From the NCBI GenBank assembly GCA_963744935.1, contig CAVUVM010000004.1, positions 372,001 through 436,000 on the forward strand: a DNA stretch of 64,000 nt, in the 5' to 3' direction. Below are positions 1 through 8,367 of the stretch, in pieces. This DNA comes from Bog-473 sp963744935 (GTDB lineage: Bacteria; Actinomycetota; Acidimicrobiia; Acidimicrobiales; RAAP-2). The notes beneath the pieces were generated by a model that did not search any database, was not told the origin of the DNA, and saw only the letters and a list, made by a program, of their open reading frames with translations. Each line of letters opens with the position of its first letter. Position 1 is the stretch's first letter. The translations under genes were made by a program, and so were the position numbers.

Positions 1-1
1 T

Positions 2-514
2 GGTCTGCTCATCGGCGCCGTCGCCAACCAGGCGCCCGAGCTCTTCCGCGCCCTCGTGGCCGAGGTTCCCTTTGTCGACTGCGTGACGACGATGCTCGAC
101 GACGAGATCCCCCTCACCGTCGGCGAATGGGAGGAGTGGGGCAACCCCGCCGCCGACGAGACCGCCTACTGGCGCATGCTCACCTACTCCCCCTACGACA
201 ACGTGACCGGCGAGAATCTTGATGGGACACGCCGCACCTATCCGGACCTCTTCGTCACGGCGGGACTCAACGATCCCCGCGTCGCCTACTGGGAGCCGGC
301 CAAGTGGGTCGCCAAGTTACGGGAGCTCTCGCCCTCGACGCGTGTCCTGTTGCGCACCGAGCTGGGGGCGGGTCACGGCGGACCGTCGGGCCGCTACGAC
401 TCCTGGCGGGAAGAAGCCCTGGTCTACGCCTTTCTGCTGGACGCCCTCGGCCTCGCTGAGCCCCGTGCCGGCTCTCCGCTCGGAGGCGGCGGCACCGACC
501 GCGCCGGCGCCTGA
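2..514 (+). CDS. ptrB: Oligopeptidase B (S9A prolyl oligopeptidase family), C-terminal part
   Basis: The reading frame is open from the left edge, so this is the last 170 residues of a longer gene. The first visible residues, GLLIGAVANQAPELF, directly follow where the GxSxGG nucleophile elbow sits in S9 peptidases; the serine itself lies outside the window. The catalytic aspartate is probably in VTAGLNDPRV (about residue 83 of the visible part) and the histidine in ELGAGHGG. These match protease II/oligopeptidase B, a cytoplasmic serine peptidase that cuts short peptides after basic residues. A GTG at 56 is internal and not the start. The next gene is convergent 24 bases away. Family assignment is firm; substrate preference is inferred. 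Confidence 0.9.
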   Translation, partial: GLLIGAVANQAPELFRALVAEVPFVDCVTTMLDDEIPLTVGEWEEWGNPAADETAYWRMLTYSPYDNVTGENLDGTRRTYPDLFVTAGLNDPRVAYWEPAKWVAKLRELSPSTRVLLRTELGAGHGGPSGRYDSWREEALVYAFLLDALGLAEPRAGSPLGGGGTDRAGA

Positions 515-538
515 GGACTAGGGGCTACTACCGAGGGG

Positions 539-1528
539 TCACGGCGCCGAAGTCGACGCACCCGCCGATCCCGTCGACCCCGCTGTTCCGCCCGACGCCG
601 ACGTGCCGCCGGATCCGGCCGTCACGAAGTGCAACGTGAACGGAGCCTGGTTGCCCAGGGGCAGGGTGACGGCCGCACCGTTGATCGTGGCGGCGAAGGC
701 GCCGGGCGCACCGGCAATCACGGTGACCGGGCCGGTGGCGGGAATGGTGTGCGACTGACCTGAGAAGAGCGTCGTCGTGAACAGCACGGACCCCGTAGCA
801 GTACTGGTGGCCTCGACCCAGCACTCGCCCTTCGTGGCGGCCAGTACGAGGGAGTAGTTCGACGACGACACCTGGTAGGTGGCAGCGTGCGCGCTGACCG
901 CCTGCGGCGCGGAGACAGCGGGGGGCGCCGTAGTCGTCGTCGTACTGGTGCGATGGTGGCCTGCCGGGGGGGTGGCATGCGTCGCATGGGTGGCATGCGT
1001 GGCATGGGTGGTGGGCGTGGTGGCCGGCTTGTTGCGACCCCTCGGAGAGTTCGAGTGCAGGCCGGTGACGATCAAGACCACGACGAGGACGACAACGACA
1101 GCGACTGCCGCGATGGGACCGCCGAAGCGGCGTGGTCGGTGGTTGATGCCGTCCATCGCCTTGTCGCGGCCTCCGGTCATGAACGAACCAGGGACCGGCT
1201 CTGGACCGTCCGCGTCGTCGTCGAAGGTGACCGGCTCTGTCGGGTTCGGCACCGCCGGAGGTGGCACCGGCGGCACCAACGCGTGACCCGGCTCGGTCAG
1301 GCGGACGGCCGAGGAACCCGAGACGCGGAACGTTCTTGCCGGGTAGGCCGCCTCTCCGTTGCTGTCTTCGCGGCCAGGCGAGGGGTGCGTCCGCATCTCC
1401 TCGAGCGTGTGTAGTTGCTGGTGGTAGTGCTCGACGGAGTGCACGTCGTCGCGGGAGTGCTGCCGAACGATGACGGCCGCGATGACGCCCACGACCACCA
1501 GGACACCGACTACCCCACCTACCAGCAC
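539..1528 (-). CDS. Membrane protein with C-terminal DUF4115 (RodZ-like) domain
   Basis: A 329-residue protein with a hydrophobic segment at residues 2-22 and a second at about 138-158. Between them is a hydrophilic stretch rich in His, Pro and acidic residues. After the second segment comes a Thr/His linker with four perfect HAT repeats (175-186) and a poly-Thr run, then about 215-295 resembling the extracellular DUF4115 domain found at the end of RodZ-type proteins (YSLVLAATKGECWVEA). The tail is Gly/Ser/Thr-rich. No N-terminal helix-turn-helix is present, so this is not RodZ itself. Start is GTG with an AGGGGG tract just upstream. A role in the cell envelope is inference; partners are unknown. 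Confidence 0.6.
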   Translation of the reverse strand: MLVGGVVGVLVVVGVIAAVIVRQHSRDDVHSVEHYHQQLHTLEEMRTHPSPGREDSNGEAAYPARTFRVSGSSAVRLTEPGHALVPPVPPPAVPNPTEPVTFDDDADGPEPVPGSFMTGGRDKAMDGINHRPRRFGGPIAAVAVVVVLVVVLIVTGLHSNSPRGRNKPATTPTTHATHATHATHATPPAGHHRTSTTTTTAPPAVSAPQAVSAHAATYQVSSSNYSLVLAATKGECWVEATSTATGSVLFTTTLFSGQSHTIPATGPVTVIAGAPGAFAATINGAAVTLPLGNQAPFTLHFVTAGSGGTSASGGTAGSTGSAGASTSAP

Positions 1529-1638
1529 CGCCCCCTATTCAACAGGATTCACCGGGCGCGTTGGACCGCGGGACGCCGCTCGTCGGCGCAGCGCGCCAGG
1601 CGTTCGCGAAAAGCGGAAACAGCCCTGCGCCGATGGGC

Positions 1639-2184
1639 TCAGCCGCCCAGGCGGGGAAGGATCTCCTCCGGGATCTCGTCTCGACGCGGGTTGTTCTGGT
1701 CCCGGCCCGACAGGACGGGGTCGCTGACCCCCCAGTCGGCGCCCACGGCCGGGTCGTCCCATGCCAGCCCGAGCTCGTCCTCGGGGTTGTAGTAATTGTC
1801 GACGAGGTAAGTCAGCAGGATGTTGCTCAGCGCGGCGAAGCCGTGGGCGACCCCGGGCGGGATGTAGACGCCTAGGTCGACGTCCTCGTCGAGCTCTATC
1901 ACCTCGGTGGCACCGTCGGTCTTCGAGCCCACCCGCAGGTCGTGGAGCACGACGCGGGCACGCCCGCGCAGGAGGTACCAGTAGTCGGCTTGATGCCGGT
2001 GGAAGTGCAGGCCCACGACCGCTCCGGCCTGCTTCTCTGAGCGGTTCGCCTGGACCATCTCGCGGCCATTGGGGAACCAGTTGCGCCGGTAGGTCTCGAC
2101 GAAGCGACCCCGCTGATCGCCGTGCACGTCGGGACGGACGAGCACCACGTCGTCGATGGTGCCGGAAGGGATCAGCTCGGGCAT
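1639..2184 (-). CDS. dTDP-4-dehydrorhamnose 3,5-epimerase-like (RmlC family)
   Basis: A 181-residue cupin-fold sugar epimerase. The motif VVGLHFHRHQADYWYL carries the catalytic histidine seen in RmlC (usually RGLHYQ), and YIPPGVAHGFAALS is the conserved PPGxxHGF loop. RmlC enzymes epimerise C3 and C5 of dTDP-4-keto-6-deoxyglucose on the way to dTDP-rhamnose. The frame stays open upstream into the flavin reductase gene, but family alignment begins at MPELIPSG, giving the ATG at 2184. It lies 26 bases downstream of the flavin reductase on the same strand. No rmlA, rmlB or rmlD is nearby, so it may serve another 4-keto sugar. Confidence 0.8.
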   Translation of the reverse strand: MPELIPSGTIDDVVLVRPDVHGDQRGRFVETYRRNWFPNGREMVQANRSEKQAGAVVGLHFHRHQADYWYLLRGRARVVLHDLRVGSKTDGATEVIELDEDVDLGVYIPPGVAHGFAALSNILLTYLVDNYYNPEDELGLAWDDPAVGADWGVSDPVLSGRDQNNPRRDEIPEEILPRLGG

Positions 2185-2210
2185 CGCCGCGTACGGTAGT
2201 GGGCCGCCCG

Positions 2211-2687
2211 TCAGGGGGCGAAACGGCCGAAGCCGGAGCGGTAGAAGAGCAACGGGTTGCCCTCCTCGACGTCCATGGCGACGACGTGACCGGTCACCAG
2301 CTCGTGATCGCCCCCGTCGAAGATCTCGCCGAGCCGGCACTCGACGACCGCCAGAGAGCCGGTGATCACCGGCGATCCGGTGACGCCCTGCGACCAGCCC
2401 ACGCCATCGAACTTGTCGCCGCCCGAGACAGCAAAGGCTCGACAGAGCGCCTCTTGGTGCTCCTCGAGGATGTTCACGCAGAATGCCCCCGCCTGGGCGA
2501 TGCGCGGCCAGCTCGTGGAGCTGCGGGCAGGGGCCAGGATCACCATGGGCGGATCGAGGGAGAGCGCTGCGAACGACTGGCAGGTGAAGCCCACCGGCAC
2601 ACCGTCCTCGAGCGCGGTGACGATCGTGACCCCGGTGGCGAAGTGGCCGAGCACCTCGCGGAACCGGGCCTGGTCGAGGCCCGACAT
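2211..2687 (-). CDS. Flavin reductase-like FMN-binding protein
   Basis: A 158-residue single-domain protein of the flavin reductase-like (PF01613 type) split-barrel family. It starts FREVLGHFATGVTIVTA, the N-terminal signature, followed by GFTCQSFAALSLDPPMV, which shapes the FMN pocket, and ends with the typical HELVTGHVVAMDVEEGNPLLFYR. Such proteins supply reduced flavin to two-component monooxygenases or act as NAD(P)H:flavin reductases. No oxygenase partner is adjacent. It sits 13 bases downstream of the MBL hydrolase gene and probably shares its transcript. Confidence 0.85.
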   Translation of the reverse strand: MSGLDQARFREVLGHFATGVTIVTALEDGVPVGFTCQSFAALSLDPPMVILAPARSSTSWPRIAQAGAFCVNILEEHQEALCRAFAVSGGDKFDGVGWSQGVTGSPVITGSLAVVECRLGEIFDGGDHELVTGHVVAMDVEEGNPLLFYRSGFGRFAP

Positions 2688-2700
2688 GATCGACCCGCTG

Positions 2701-3567
2701 CTACGCCTTGCCGAGGTCGACGGACTGGGCTTCGTGGGCCGACGACACCTCCTCGACCAGCTTGGCCTCCGGCAGCCGGCGGGCCTGGTTGAGGATGCGG
2801 TCGAGCTCTCGGTCGGTGTGCGACGGGTCGTGGTGCGACAGCATGAGGTGGCGCGCCCCCGCCTCGGCTGCGACGTGCACCGCGTAGGCCGCCGTCGAAT
2901 GGCCCCAGTCCGCCTTGGCCGAGAACTCGTCGTCGGTGTACTGGCCGTCGTGGATCAGGAGGTCGACGCCCTGGCACAGCTCGAGCACGCCGTCGGGTAT
3001 GGCCCGGCGGTCCAGAGGCGCCTGGTGATCGGACATGTAGGCCACCGAGCGGCCCTCGGCCTCGATCCGGAATCCCAGCGTCACCCCGCTGTGGGGTACG
3101 GGCCGAGCCATCACCTTGGCCTGCCCGACCGAGAAGTCCTCGGACCCGACGTCGACGGTGATCAGCTCGCCCCGGAACTGCTCCATGTGGATGGGGAAGA
3201 CGGGAGGCTGGACCGCCGCGTGCAACGCGTCCTTCAAGCTGCCCTTGGGTTGCCCCGGTCCGTACACCGTGAGCCGGGCACCGGGGTCGTGCAGGGGGCC
3301 GAAGAACGGGATCCCCAAGATGTGATCGAAGTGGAGATGGGTAAGCAGCGCGGTCGCATGGAGCGGCGTCCCCAGCGCGCGCACCTCGCGGTGCAGGACG
3401 TCACCCAGGGCGCGTAACCCGGTACCGAGGTCGACGATGAGCGGCTCATCACCCTCGATGTCGAGGACGAGGCATGACGTGTTCCCCCCATATCGCCGGT
3501 AGCGATCCCCCGAGCATGGGCACGACCCCCGCACGCCGTAGAACGTGACGTTCACCGATCTGACCAT
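2701..3567 (-). CDS. MBL-fold metallo-hydrolase
   Basis: A 288-residue metallo-beta-lactamase-fold hydrolase. The metal motif LTHLHFDH gives H77, H79, D81 and H82; further ligands are likely the His in VPHSGVTLGF, the Asp in YMSDHQAP and a His in LSHHDPSH. The N-terminus FYGVRGSCPCSG...RYGGNTSC matches a bacterial group related to RNase Z and PhnP phosphodiesterases. The substrate is unknown. It is the first gene of a probable three-gene minus-strand unit with the flavin reductase and RmlC-like genes, and is divergent from the alpha/beta hydrolase, with only 29 bases between starts. Confidence 0.85.
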   Translation of the reverse strand: MVRSVNVTFYGVRGSCPCSGDRYRRYGGNTSCLVLDIEGDEPLIVDLGTGLRALGDVLHREVRALGTPLHATALLTHLHFDHILGIPFFGPLHDPGARLTVYGPGQPKGSLKDALHAAVQPPVFPIHMEQFRGELITVDVGSEDFSVGQAKVMARPVPHSGVTLGFRIEAEGRSVAYMSDHQAPLDRRAIPDGVLELCQGVDLLIHDGQYTDDEFSAKADWGHSTAAYAVHVAAEAGARHLMLSHHDPSHTDRELDRILNQARRLPEAKLVEEVSSAHEAQSVDLGKA

Positions 3568-3596
3568 ACCCCGCCGAGTGGCGGTACGTTCTCACC

Positions 3597-4469
3597 ATGG
3601 ACCAGCGGACCATCACCGCAAACGGGCTCGAGTTCGCCTACCTCGCTGACGGGCCTGATGACGGGCCGCTCGCGCTGTGTCTGCACGGGTTCCCCGACAG
3701 CGCACATACCTGGCGCTATCTCCTACCCGAACTCGCGTCTGCGGGGTTCCGGGCGGTGGCACCCTTCTTGCGCGGCTACGCACCGACGCAGCTGCCAGCC
3801 GACGGCCACTACCAGATCGGCGCGATCGTCAAGGACGCGACCGCGCTGCACGAAGCGCTCGGTGGCGGCGAGGACGCGGTCCTCATCGGCCACGACTGGG
3901 GCGCGCTGGCCACCTACGGCGCAGTGGCACACCAGCCTGAGCGCTGGCGTCGCGCCGTCACAGCAGCGGTCCCTCCCACCACGTCGATCGGTATGTCGCT
4001 GCTGACCTATGCCCAGCTCCAGCGGAGTTGGTACATGTTCTTCTTCCTCTCGCCGTTGGCCGAGGCAGCGCTGCCGCTCGAGGACTACTCCTTCATCGAC
4101 CACCTGTGGCAGGACTGGTCACCTGGTTACGACGGCGCCTGGGACGTGGCGAGAGTGAAGGAGTCCATCGGTGACCCCGAGCACATCGTCGCGGCCATCA
4201 GCTACTACCGGGCGCTCTACGACCCGTCGCTCCAGGTGCCCGAGTTCGCGGAGGAGCAGGCGGCCTCGCTCCTGCCGACACCCAAGCCGACGCTGTACCT
4301 GCACGGTCGCGACGACAACTGCATGCTCCTGTCCTCCATCGGCTCGCCGCTCGACTTCCTGGCCCCCGGATCCGAGATGGAAATCGTCGATGGCACCGGC
4401 CACTTCCTCCACGTCGAGCGGCCAGATGTCGTGAACGCGCGCATCCTCGAGTTCCTCGCTGCATCCTGA
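3597..4469 (+). CDS. Alpha/beta hydrolase (epoxide hydrolase/dehalogenase-like)
   Basis: A 290-residue alpha/beta hydrolase. The oxyanion motif HGFPDSAHTW is at 30-39, the nucleophile elbow VLIGHDWGA puts aspartate at residue 100, the acid is probably in LHGRDDN (about 237), and the histidine is in DGTGHFLHVERPD near 275. An aspartate nucleophile is typical of soluble epoxide hydrolases and haloalkane dehalogenases. The cap region has aromatic residues (SWYMFFFL). The actual substrate cannot be read from the sequence. Transcribed alone and divergently from the MBL gene. Confidence 0.85.
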   Translation: MDQRTITANGLEFAYLADGPDDGPLALCLHGFPDSAHTWRYLLPELASAGFRAVAPFLRGYAPTQLPADGHYQIGAIVKDATALHEALGGGEDAVLIGHDWGALATYGAVAHQPERWRRAVTAAVPPTTSIGMSLLTYAQLQRSWYMFFFLSPLAEAALPLEDYSFIDHLWQDWSPGYDGAWDVARVKESIGDPEHIVAAISYYRALYDPSLQVPEFAEEQAASLLPTPKPTLYLHGRDDNCMLLSSIGSPLDFLAPGSEMEIVDGTGHFLHVERPDVVNARILEFLAAS

Positions 4470-4484
4470 CGATCCGGCCGCCAC

Positions 4485-5384
4485 TCACCGCAGCCGCAGG
4501 ATGGGCTCCACGCTGCCCGACCAGCGGGCGAACCCTTCGTCGACCAGCGCGGCCGCGGCTCGCTCGGCGCGGGCCGCGTCGTCGGGCCAGCCACATGCAC
4601 GAGCCAGCCCGGATGCGCGCACCCCTCCTTGTCGCAAGGCATCGAGGAGTCGCCCCCTCCCCTGCCGGTCCGAGCCGGCAAAGCTGCTCTGGGGCCGCGC
4701 CGTTGGTGACGCGCGCCACGGATCGGCGCGGTCGACGGATCCGTCGGCGGGCCTACAACGCCAGGCGCACTGCCGGCGCAGGGGACACCGGACGCACGTC
4801 GGATCGGCGGTGCACACCGTGGCGCCCAGGTCGAACATCGTCTGGTTGAACCCCCACGAGTCACCGGCCGGAACCAACCGGTCTCCGAGGTCCATCGCGA
4901 CGCGGACCGACAGCGGCGCACCGGCGACGCAGCGAGCCAGCACCCGGACGGCGTTGGTGTCCACCGTGGCGACGTCCTCGCCAAAGGCGAAGGACCGTAC
5001 CGCCCGTGAGGTGTAGGCGCCGATCCCGGGCAGTGCCCGCAGCGCGGCGTCGCTCGACGGCACGACACCTCCGTGTTGGGCCACGACGACGGCGGCGGCA
5101 CGGTGCAGGTTGAGGGCGCGTCGGTTGTAGCCGAGCCCTGACCACAGCCGGACGACGTCCGCGGGACGGGCCCTGGCGCATTCGGCGGGAGCCGGAAAGG
5201 CGGCAAGGAATCGCTCGTAGTGGGGAACGACGCGGGACACCTGCGTCTGTTGGAGCATCACCTCGGAGACGAGGATCGGCCAGGGATCCCGGGTATGGCG
5301 CCAGGGCAGGTCGCGGCGGTGCTCGGCACCCCACTCCAGGAGCCGGCGGCGGAACCGCCGCGCCCGTTCGGCCGGGAGCGGCAG
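4485..5384 (-). CDS. mutY: A/G-specific adenine glycosylase MutY, no standard start codon
   Basis: Removes adenine mispaired with 8-oxoguanine or G. The helix-hairpin-helix-GPD fold is present: SEVMLQQTQVSRV, LPGIGAYTSRAV, and VDTNAVRV with the catalytic-region aspartate. The iron-sulfur cysteines are C-x5-C-x2-C-x5-C (CTADPTC VRC PLRRQC), one residue shorter in the first gap than the usual C-x6-C. The first in-frame GTG/ATG (5261) would cut off the catalytic glutamate of SEVM and the helix LPWRHTRDPWP. No ATG, GTG or TTG exists between 5261 and the upstream in-frame stop at 5456. I place the start at CTG 5384, four bases after the MaoC stop, giving 299 residues, a usual length for actinobacterial MutY lacking a long Nudix-like tail. 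Confidence 0.85.
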   Translation of the reverse strand: MPLPAERARRFRRRLLEWGAEHRRDLPWRHTRDPWPILVSEVMLQQTQVSRVVPHYERFLAAFPAPAECARARPADVVRLWSGLGYNRRALNLHRAAAVVVAQHGGVVPSSDAALRALPGIGAYTSRAVRSFAFGEDVATVDTNAVRVLARCVAGAPLSVRVAMDLGDRLVPAGDSWGFNQTMFDLGATVCTADPTCVRCPLRRQCAWRCRPADGSVDRADPWRASPTARPQSSFAGSDRQGRGRLLDALRQGGVRASGLARACGWPDDAARAERAAAALVDEGFARWSGSVEPILRLR

Positions 5385-5388
5385 CGCC

Positions 5389-5901
5389 TCAGTCCCAGAC
5401 GTCGTCGCCGTACGGACGCAGCCGCGCTGGCGCGTCTGCCGTCCTCCAGACCATCAGCTTGCGGCGGAAGTAGCAGACCTCCTCGCCTCGCTGGTTGAAC
5501 GCCTTGGTCTCCACGGTCACGATGCCGCGATCGTGCTTCGACTTTGACGGTGTGGCGTCGAGCACCCGGGTCTCGGCGTAGATGGTGTCGCCGTGGAAGG
5601 TGGGCGAACGATGGAGGAGGGACTCGACCTCCAGATTGGCGATGCACGAGCCGCTCACGTCGGGCACGCTCATGCCGAGCGCGAGGGAGTAGACGAGGTT
5701 CCCGACGACGACGTTCTTGCCCTGTACCGTCTCGTGCTCTGCGAACCACGCGTCGGTGTGCAACGGATGGTGGTTCATGGTGATCATGCAGAAAAGATGG
5801 TCGTCGTATTCAGTGATCGTCTTGCCCGGCCAGTGCCGATAGATGTCACCGGGGACGAAGTCCTCCAGGTAACGGCCGAAAGGTCGGTCGTAGACCGTCA
5901 T
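5389..5901 (-). CDS. MaoC-family hydratase, probable mesaconyl-CoA hydratase
   Basis: A 170-residue hot-dog-fold (R)-hydratase. Segments HWPGKTITEYDDHLFC, TMNHHPLHTD, GKNVVVGNLVYSLALGMS and PTFHGDTIYAETRVLD match, from memory, the actinobacterial MaoC proteins encoded with ethylmalonyl-CoA pathway genes, where the enzyme hydrates mesaconyl-CoA to beta-methylmalyl-CoA. Genes resembling the preceding step (methylsuccinyl-CoA dehydrogenase, 8368-9981) and the following one (malyl-CoA lyase, 10003-10941) are within 5 kb, which supports this. Its start overlaps the stop of the upstream gene by four bases and mutY follows four bases after its stop, so the three are probably co-transcribed. Confidence 0.8.
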   Translation of the reverse strand: MTVYDRPFGRYLEDFVPGDIYRHWPGKTITEYDDHLFCMITMNHHPLHTDAWFAEHETVQGKNVVVGNLVYSLALGMSVPDVSGSCIANLEVESLLHRSPTFHGDTIYAETRVLDATPSKSKHDRGIVTVETKAFNQRGEEVCYFRRKLMVWRTADAPARLRPYGDDVWD

Positions 5902-6335
5902 TCGGTTGCCGGCTGGGGCAGCGGCCGAGTCGTGAAGCCGAGCGATGCCCCCGGAAGCGCCTCGCCGTCGATGGTGAGCCGCCAGGCAAACCGTGTGCCC
6001 GGGGAGAGCGGGATCGGACCCAGATTCACGGCCAAGGCGACGTCGATGGGAGAGCCCTCGGGGATCCCCAGCGGCTGGCTCACGGTGAACTCGCCCCGAA
6101 CCTCCACCGGCTGGGATCCCTCTGCGGTCTCCATCATCACGGGCCGCCCGTCGGCATCCTCCAAGAAGAGCTCCCAGTGGTGCGGTTTCTCGGCCTCGTG
6201 CCAGTCCACGTCGATCTTCAGCGCAACGGCCGAAGGCACGGGGTCCGGGCCGGTCATGCTCCAGCCACCACCCAGGATGTAGAGCTTCCCGTCGGAGACC
6301 TGGGCGGCGTCACATAGCAGCATCGTCACTTTCAC
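5898..6335 (-). CDS. Conserved protein, DUF6941-like
   Basis: A 145-residue soluble protein. It begins VKVTMLLCDAAQVSDGKLYI and has GGGWSMTGPDPVPSAVALKI. This resembles a family of small actinobacterial proteins of unknown function (I recall it as DUF6941) predicted to be all-beta. GTG at 6335 is chosen because upstream in-frame codons run into the divergent promoter region; ATG 6323 is an alternative. The stop overlaps the start of the MaoC gene by four bases, which suggests translational coupling. Function unknown. Confidence 0.6.
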   Translation of the reverse strand: MKVTMLLCDAAQVSDGKLYILGGGWSMTGPDPVPSAVALKIDVDWHEAEKPHHWELFLEDADGRPVMMETAEGSQPVEVRGEFTVSQPLGIPEGSPIDVALAVNLGPIPLSPGTRFAWRLTIDGEALPGASLGFTTRPLPQPATE

Positions 6336-6347
6336 GAGGTTGGAGGT

Positions 6348-6373
6348 TATCGGCCCGCCAAGTTGGGCCGATA
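6348..6373. promoter_or_regulatory. Perfect 9-bp inverted repeat between divergent genes
   Basis: TATCGGCCC (6348-6356) and GGGCCGATA (6365-6373) are perfect inverted repeats separated by eight bases. They lie in the 46-base gap between the DUF6941-like gene (start 6335) and the membrane protein (start 6382). The arrangement fits a dimeric repressor operator controlling both directions; a hairpin in the 5' end of the plus-strand message is the alternative. Confidence 0.5.
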
Positions 6374-6381
6374 GAGCACCG

Positions 6382-7668
6382 ATGGACCGTGCGTCCGAAT
6401 GGGCCGATCGCCGCGCGCCTCCGGTCATCGCGACCGTGGTCACGCTCGTCCTGGTGATGGCCTACAGCCTGTTCGCTCATTCGGTCCTCCACGTCGGCAA
6501 GGGCACTTTGGTGTCTCCGGGCGACCTGTGGAGCCTGACCAACTCCTCCTCGGCGATCCTGCACGGCCGCTTCAGCGAGATCTACGTCCGCCACGGTGCG
6601 CTGACATCGCCGCCGGCGCTCGAGTTCGTGCTGGTGCCGGTGCTGGGCCTGGGACAACTGGTCGGCCTGTCCCCCCATCTCCACAGCAGCGGCGAGCCCC
6701 TCAGCCTGTGGTTCGTCGTCGGCCCCGTGGCGATCCTGCTGGCCTCTACCGTGCTGTTCGCCGTCGATGCGGTGGCGCGATCGTGGCGGCTCGGCGAGGG
6801 TCACCGGCTGGAGCTCGCCTTGGTGAGCGCGCTCGGCGTCGCGAACGTGGTCGGATTCTGGGGGCACCCCGAAGACTGCGTCGCCGTGGCGTTCGTGCTC
6901 TGGGCGGCATTGACCATGGATCGCTTCGGAGAGCCAGGCGCGCGACGGGCGGCGCTGCTGCTCGGCGTCGCCGTCGCGTTCCAACCGCTGGCCCTGCTGG
7001 GTGTGGCACCGGCGTTGGCTCGTCTCAGCTGGCGCGCGGCGACCCGTCTGTGGTGGCGACTGGTGCTGCCGAGCCTGGTGGTCCTCGTCCTGCCGCTCCT
7101 CGCCGAACCCCACCACACGCTTTTCGTGCTGGTGCGTCAGCCCTTCCAGCCTCGCTACGTCTCCTTCACCCCACTCACCGCGCTGGCGAACCACCTCGGT
7201 CCGGGCCTCGACGGCGGCGGCATGACCCGGCTGCTAGCCATCGTCATCGCCGCTGTCCTCGGGGTGCTGGTCTGCCATCGCCACCACAGCCTGCCTACCG
7301 TGCTCGCCATGGTGTCCGTCGCCTTCTTCTTGCGGATCACCTTCGAGACGGAGATGAACTGGTACTACCTCTGGCCCGTCCCTGCGCTCTGTCTGCTGCT
7401 CGCCATGCGGCGCAGCACCCTCCGCTTCGGCGTGTGCTCGCTGGTGCTCGTCGCCAGCATGGTGCTGGGCGACCGTCGGGTGCACGACATTGGGGTGTGG
7501 TGGCCCGCGCTGATGGCCACCGCCGTCGTGATCCTGCTGACCGCAGCGCCGGCGCCCAGCCAGTGGGCTGGCCTGCTCGACGGACTGAGAGCCGCTGGCG
7601 GCACCACCCGCCCCGTAGAGTGCAACACCATGAAAGAGACGGTGGGCGCAGGCCGGCATCGTGCGTGA
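6382..7668 (+). CDS. Polytopic membrane protein, GT-C glycosyltransferase-like
   Basis: A 428-residue protein with about nine to ten hydrophobic helices, the first at about residues 14-36. The loop after the first helix (GDLWSLTNSSSAILHGRF) and GFWGHPEDCVAVAF resemble the GT87/mannosyltransferase-like group of GT-C enzymes, which use polyprenyl-phosphate sugars at the membrane; RITFETEMNWYYLWP near the end is also typical of polytopic transferases. Catalytic residues cannot be fixed by eye. ATG 6382 is preferred over an upstream TTG. The stop overlaps the methyltransferase start by eight bases. Confidence 0.6.
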   Translation: MDRASEWADRRAPPVIATVVTLVLVMAYSLFAHSVLHVGKGTLVSPGDLWSLTNSSSAILHGRFSEIYVRHGALTSPPALEFVLVPVLGLGQLVGLSPHLHSSGEPLSLWFVVGPVAILLASTVLFAVDAVARSWRLGEGHRLELALVSALGVANVVGFWGHPEDCVAVAFVLWAALTMDRFGEPGARRAALLLGVAVAFQPLALLGVAPALARLSWRAATRLWWRLVLPSLVVLVLPLLAEPHHTLFVLVRQPFQPRYVSFTPLTALANHLGPGLDGGGMTRLLAIVIAAVLGVLVCHRHHSLPTVLAMVSVAFFLRITFETEMNWYYLWPVPALCLLLAMRRSTLRFGVCSLVLVASMVLGDRRVHDIGVWWPALMATAVVILLTAAPAPSQWAGLLDGLRAAGGTTRPVECNTMKETVGAGRHRA

Positions 7669-8305
7669 GCTCATCGGGCTGCGCGACGACGTCTACCGCA
7701 GGCCGTTGGCGACGGCGCTGCTCCGGCTCGGGCTCGAGGAGGGTTGGCGCTGCGTCGACGTCGGTGCCGGCGGCGGCGACGTCTCGGTCGCATTGGCCGA
7801 GATGGTCGGCCGCCACGGGCGGGTCTACGCGGTCGACAGCGACCCGGCAACGCGCGACGAGGTCGCACGGGCCGCGGCAGCGCACGCGCAGGTGATCGCG
7901 CTGACCCAGGCCGGCGAGGACCTCTCGCTGCCCGAGGAGGTGGACCTGGCGTTCTGCCGCTTCTTGCTGTTGCACGTGTTCGCGCCGATCGACGTCGTGC
8001 GCAAGATGGCCGCGTCCGTCCGGCCGGGAGGCTGGGTCGTCGCGCAGGAGCCGATCACCTCGGCTGGGCGCATCGCTGGGTCGGCGCTGTCCATGCCGGA
8101 CGCGCGGCATCCCGACGTCGGCGCGTTCTTGCCGGCGCTCGTACGCGACGCCGGACTCGAGGTGGTCGACGCGTGGGCAGAGGCGCCGGCGGGCGTTGGT
8201 CCCGGTCCGGTGACGGACTATCTGGCCTCCTTGACCGGGGTTGATCCCGGCGACGATCCCGTGGTCCTGCCCCCGCTGGTCACCGTCATCGGCTGCCGCA
8301 CCTGA
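7661..8305 (+). CDS. Class I SAM-dependent methyltransferase
   Basis: A 214-residue Rossmann-fold methyltransferase. Motif I is CVDVGAGGGDVSVAL, motif II acidic residue is in VYAVDSDPA, and VDLAFCRFLLLHV/VRPGGWVVAQEP are the later motifs. The fold is certain but the acceptor substrate is unknown. GTG start at 7661 overlaps the end of the membrane protein gene, so the two are likely co-expressed. Confidence 0.8.
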   Translation: MRELIGLRDDVYRRPLATALLRLGLEEGWRCVDVGAGGGDVSVALAEMVGRHGRVYAVDSDPATRDEVARAAAAHAQVIALTQAGEDLSLPEEVDLAFCRFLLLHVFAPIDVVRKMAASVRPGGWVVAQEPITSAGRIAGSALSMPDARHPDVGAFLPALVRDAGLEVVDAWAEAPAGVGPGPVTDYLASLTGVDPGDDPVVLPPLVTVIGCRT

Positions 8306-8367
8306 GCGCACGGGAGAGCGACGAGCAAATCGGGACACTGAAGCCAGCCGGTAGGGTCTGTGACCCG

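Noticed and set aside
879..1473. Long open frames antisense to the DUF4115 gene
   Set aside because: Arg/Val/Gly-rich translations typical of shadow frames in GC-rich DNA, with no family resemblance and no ribosome site.
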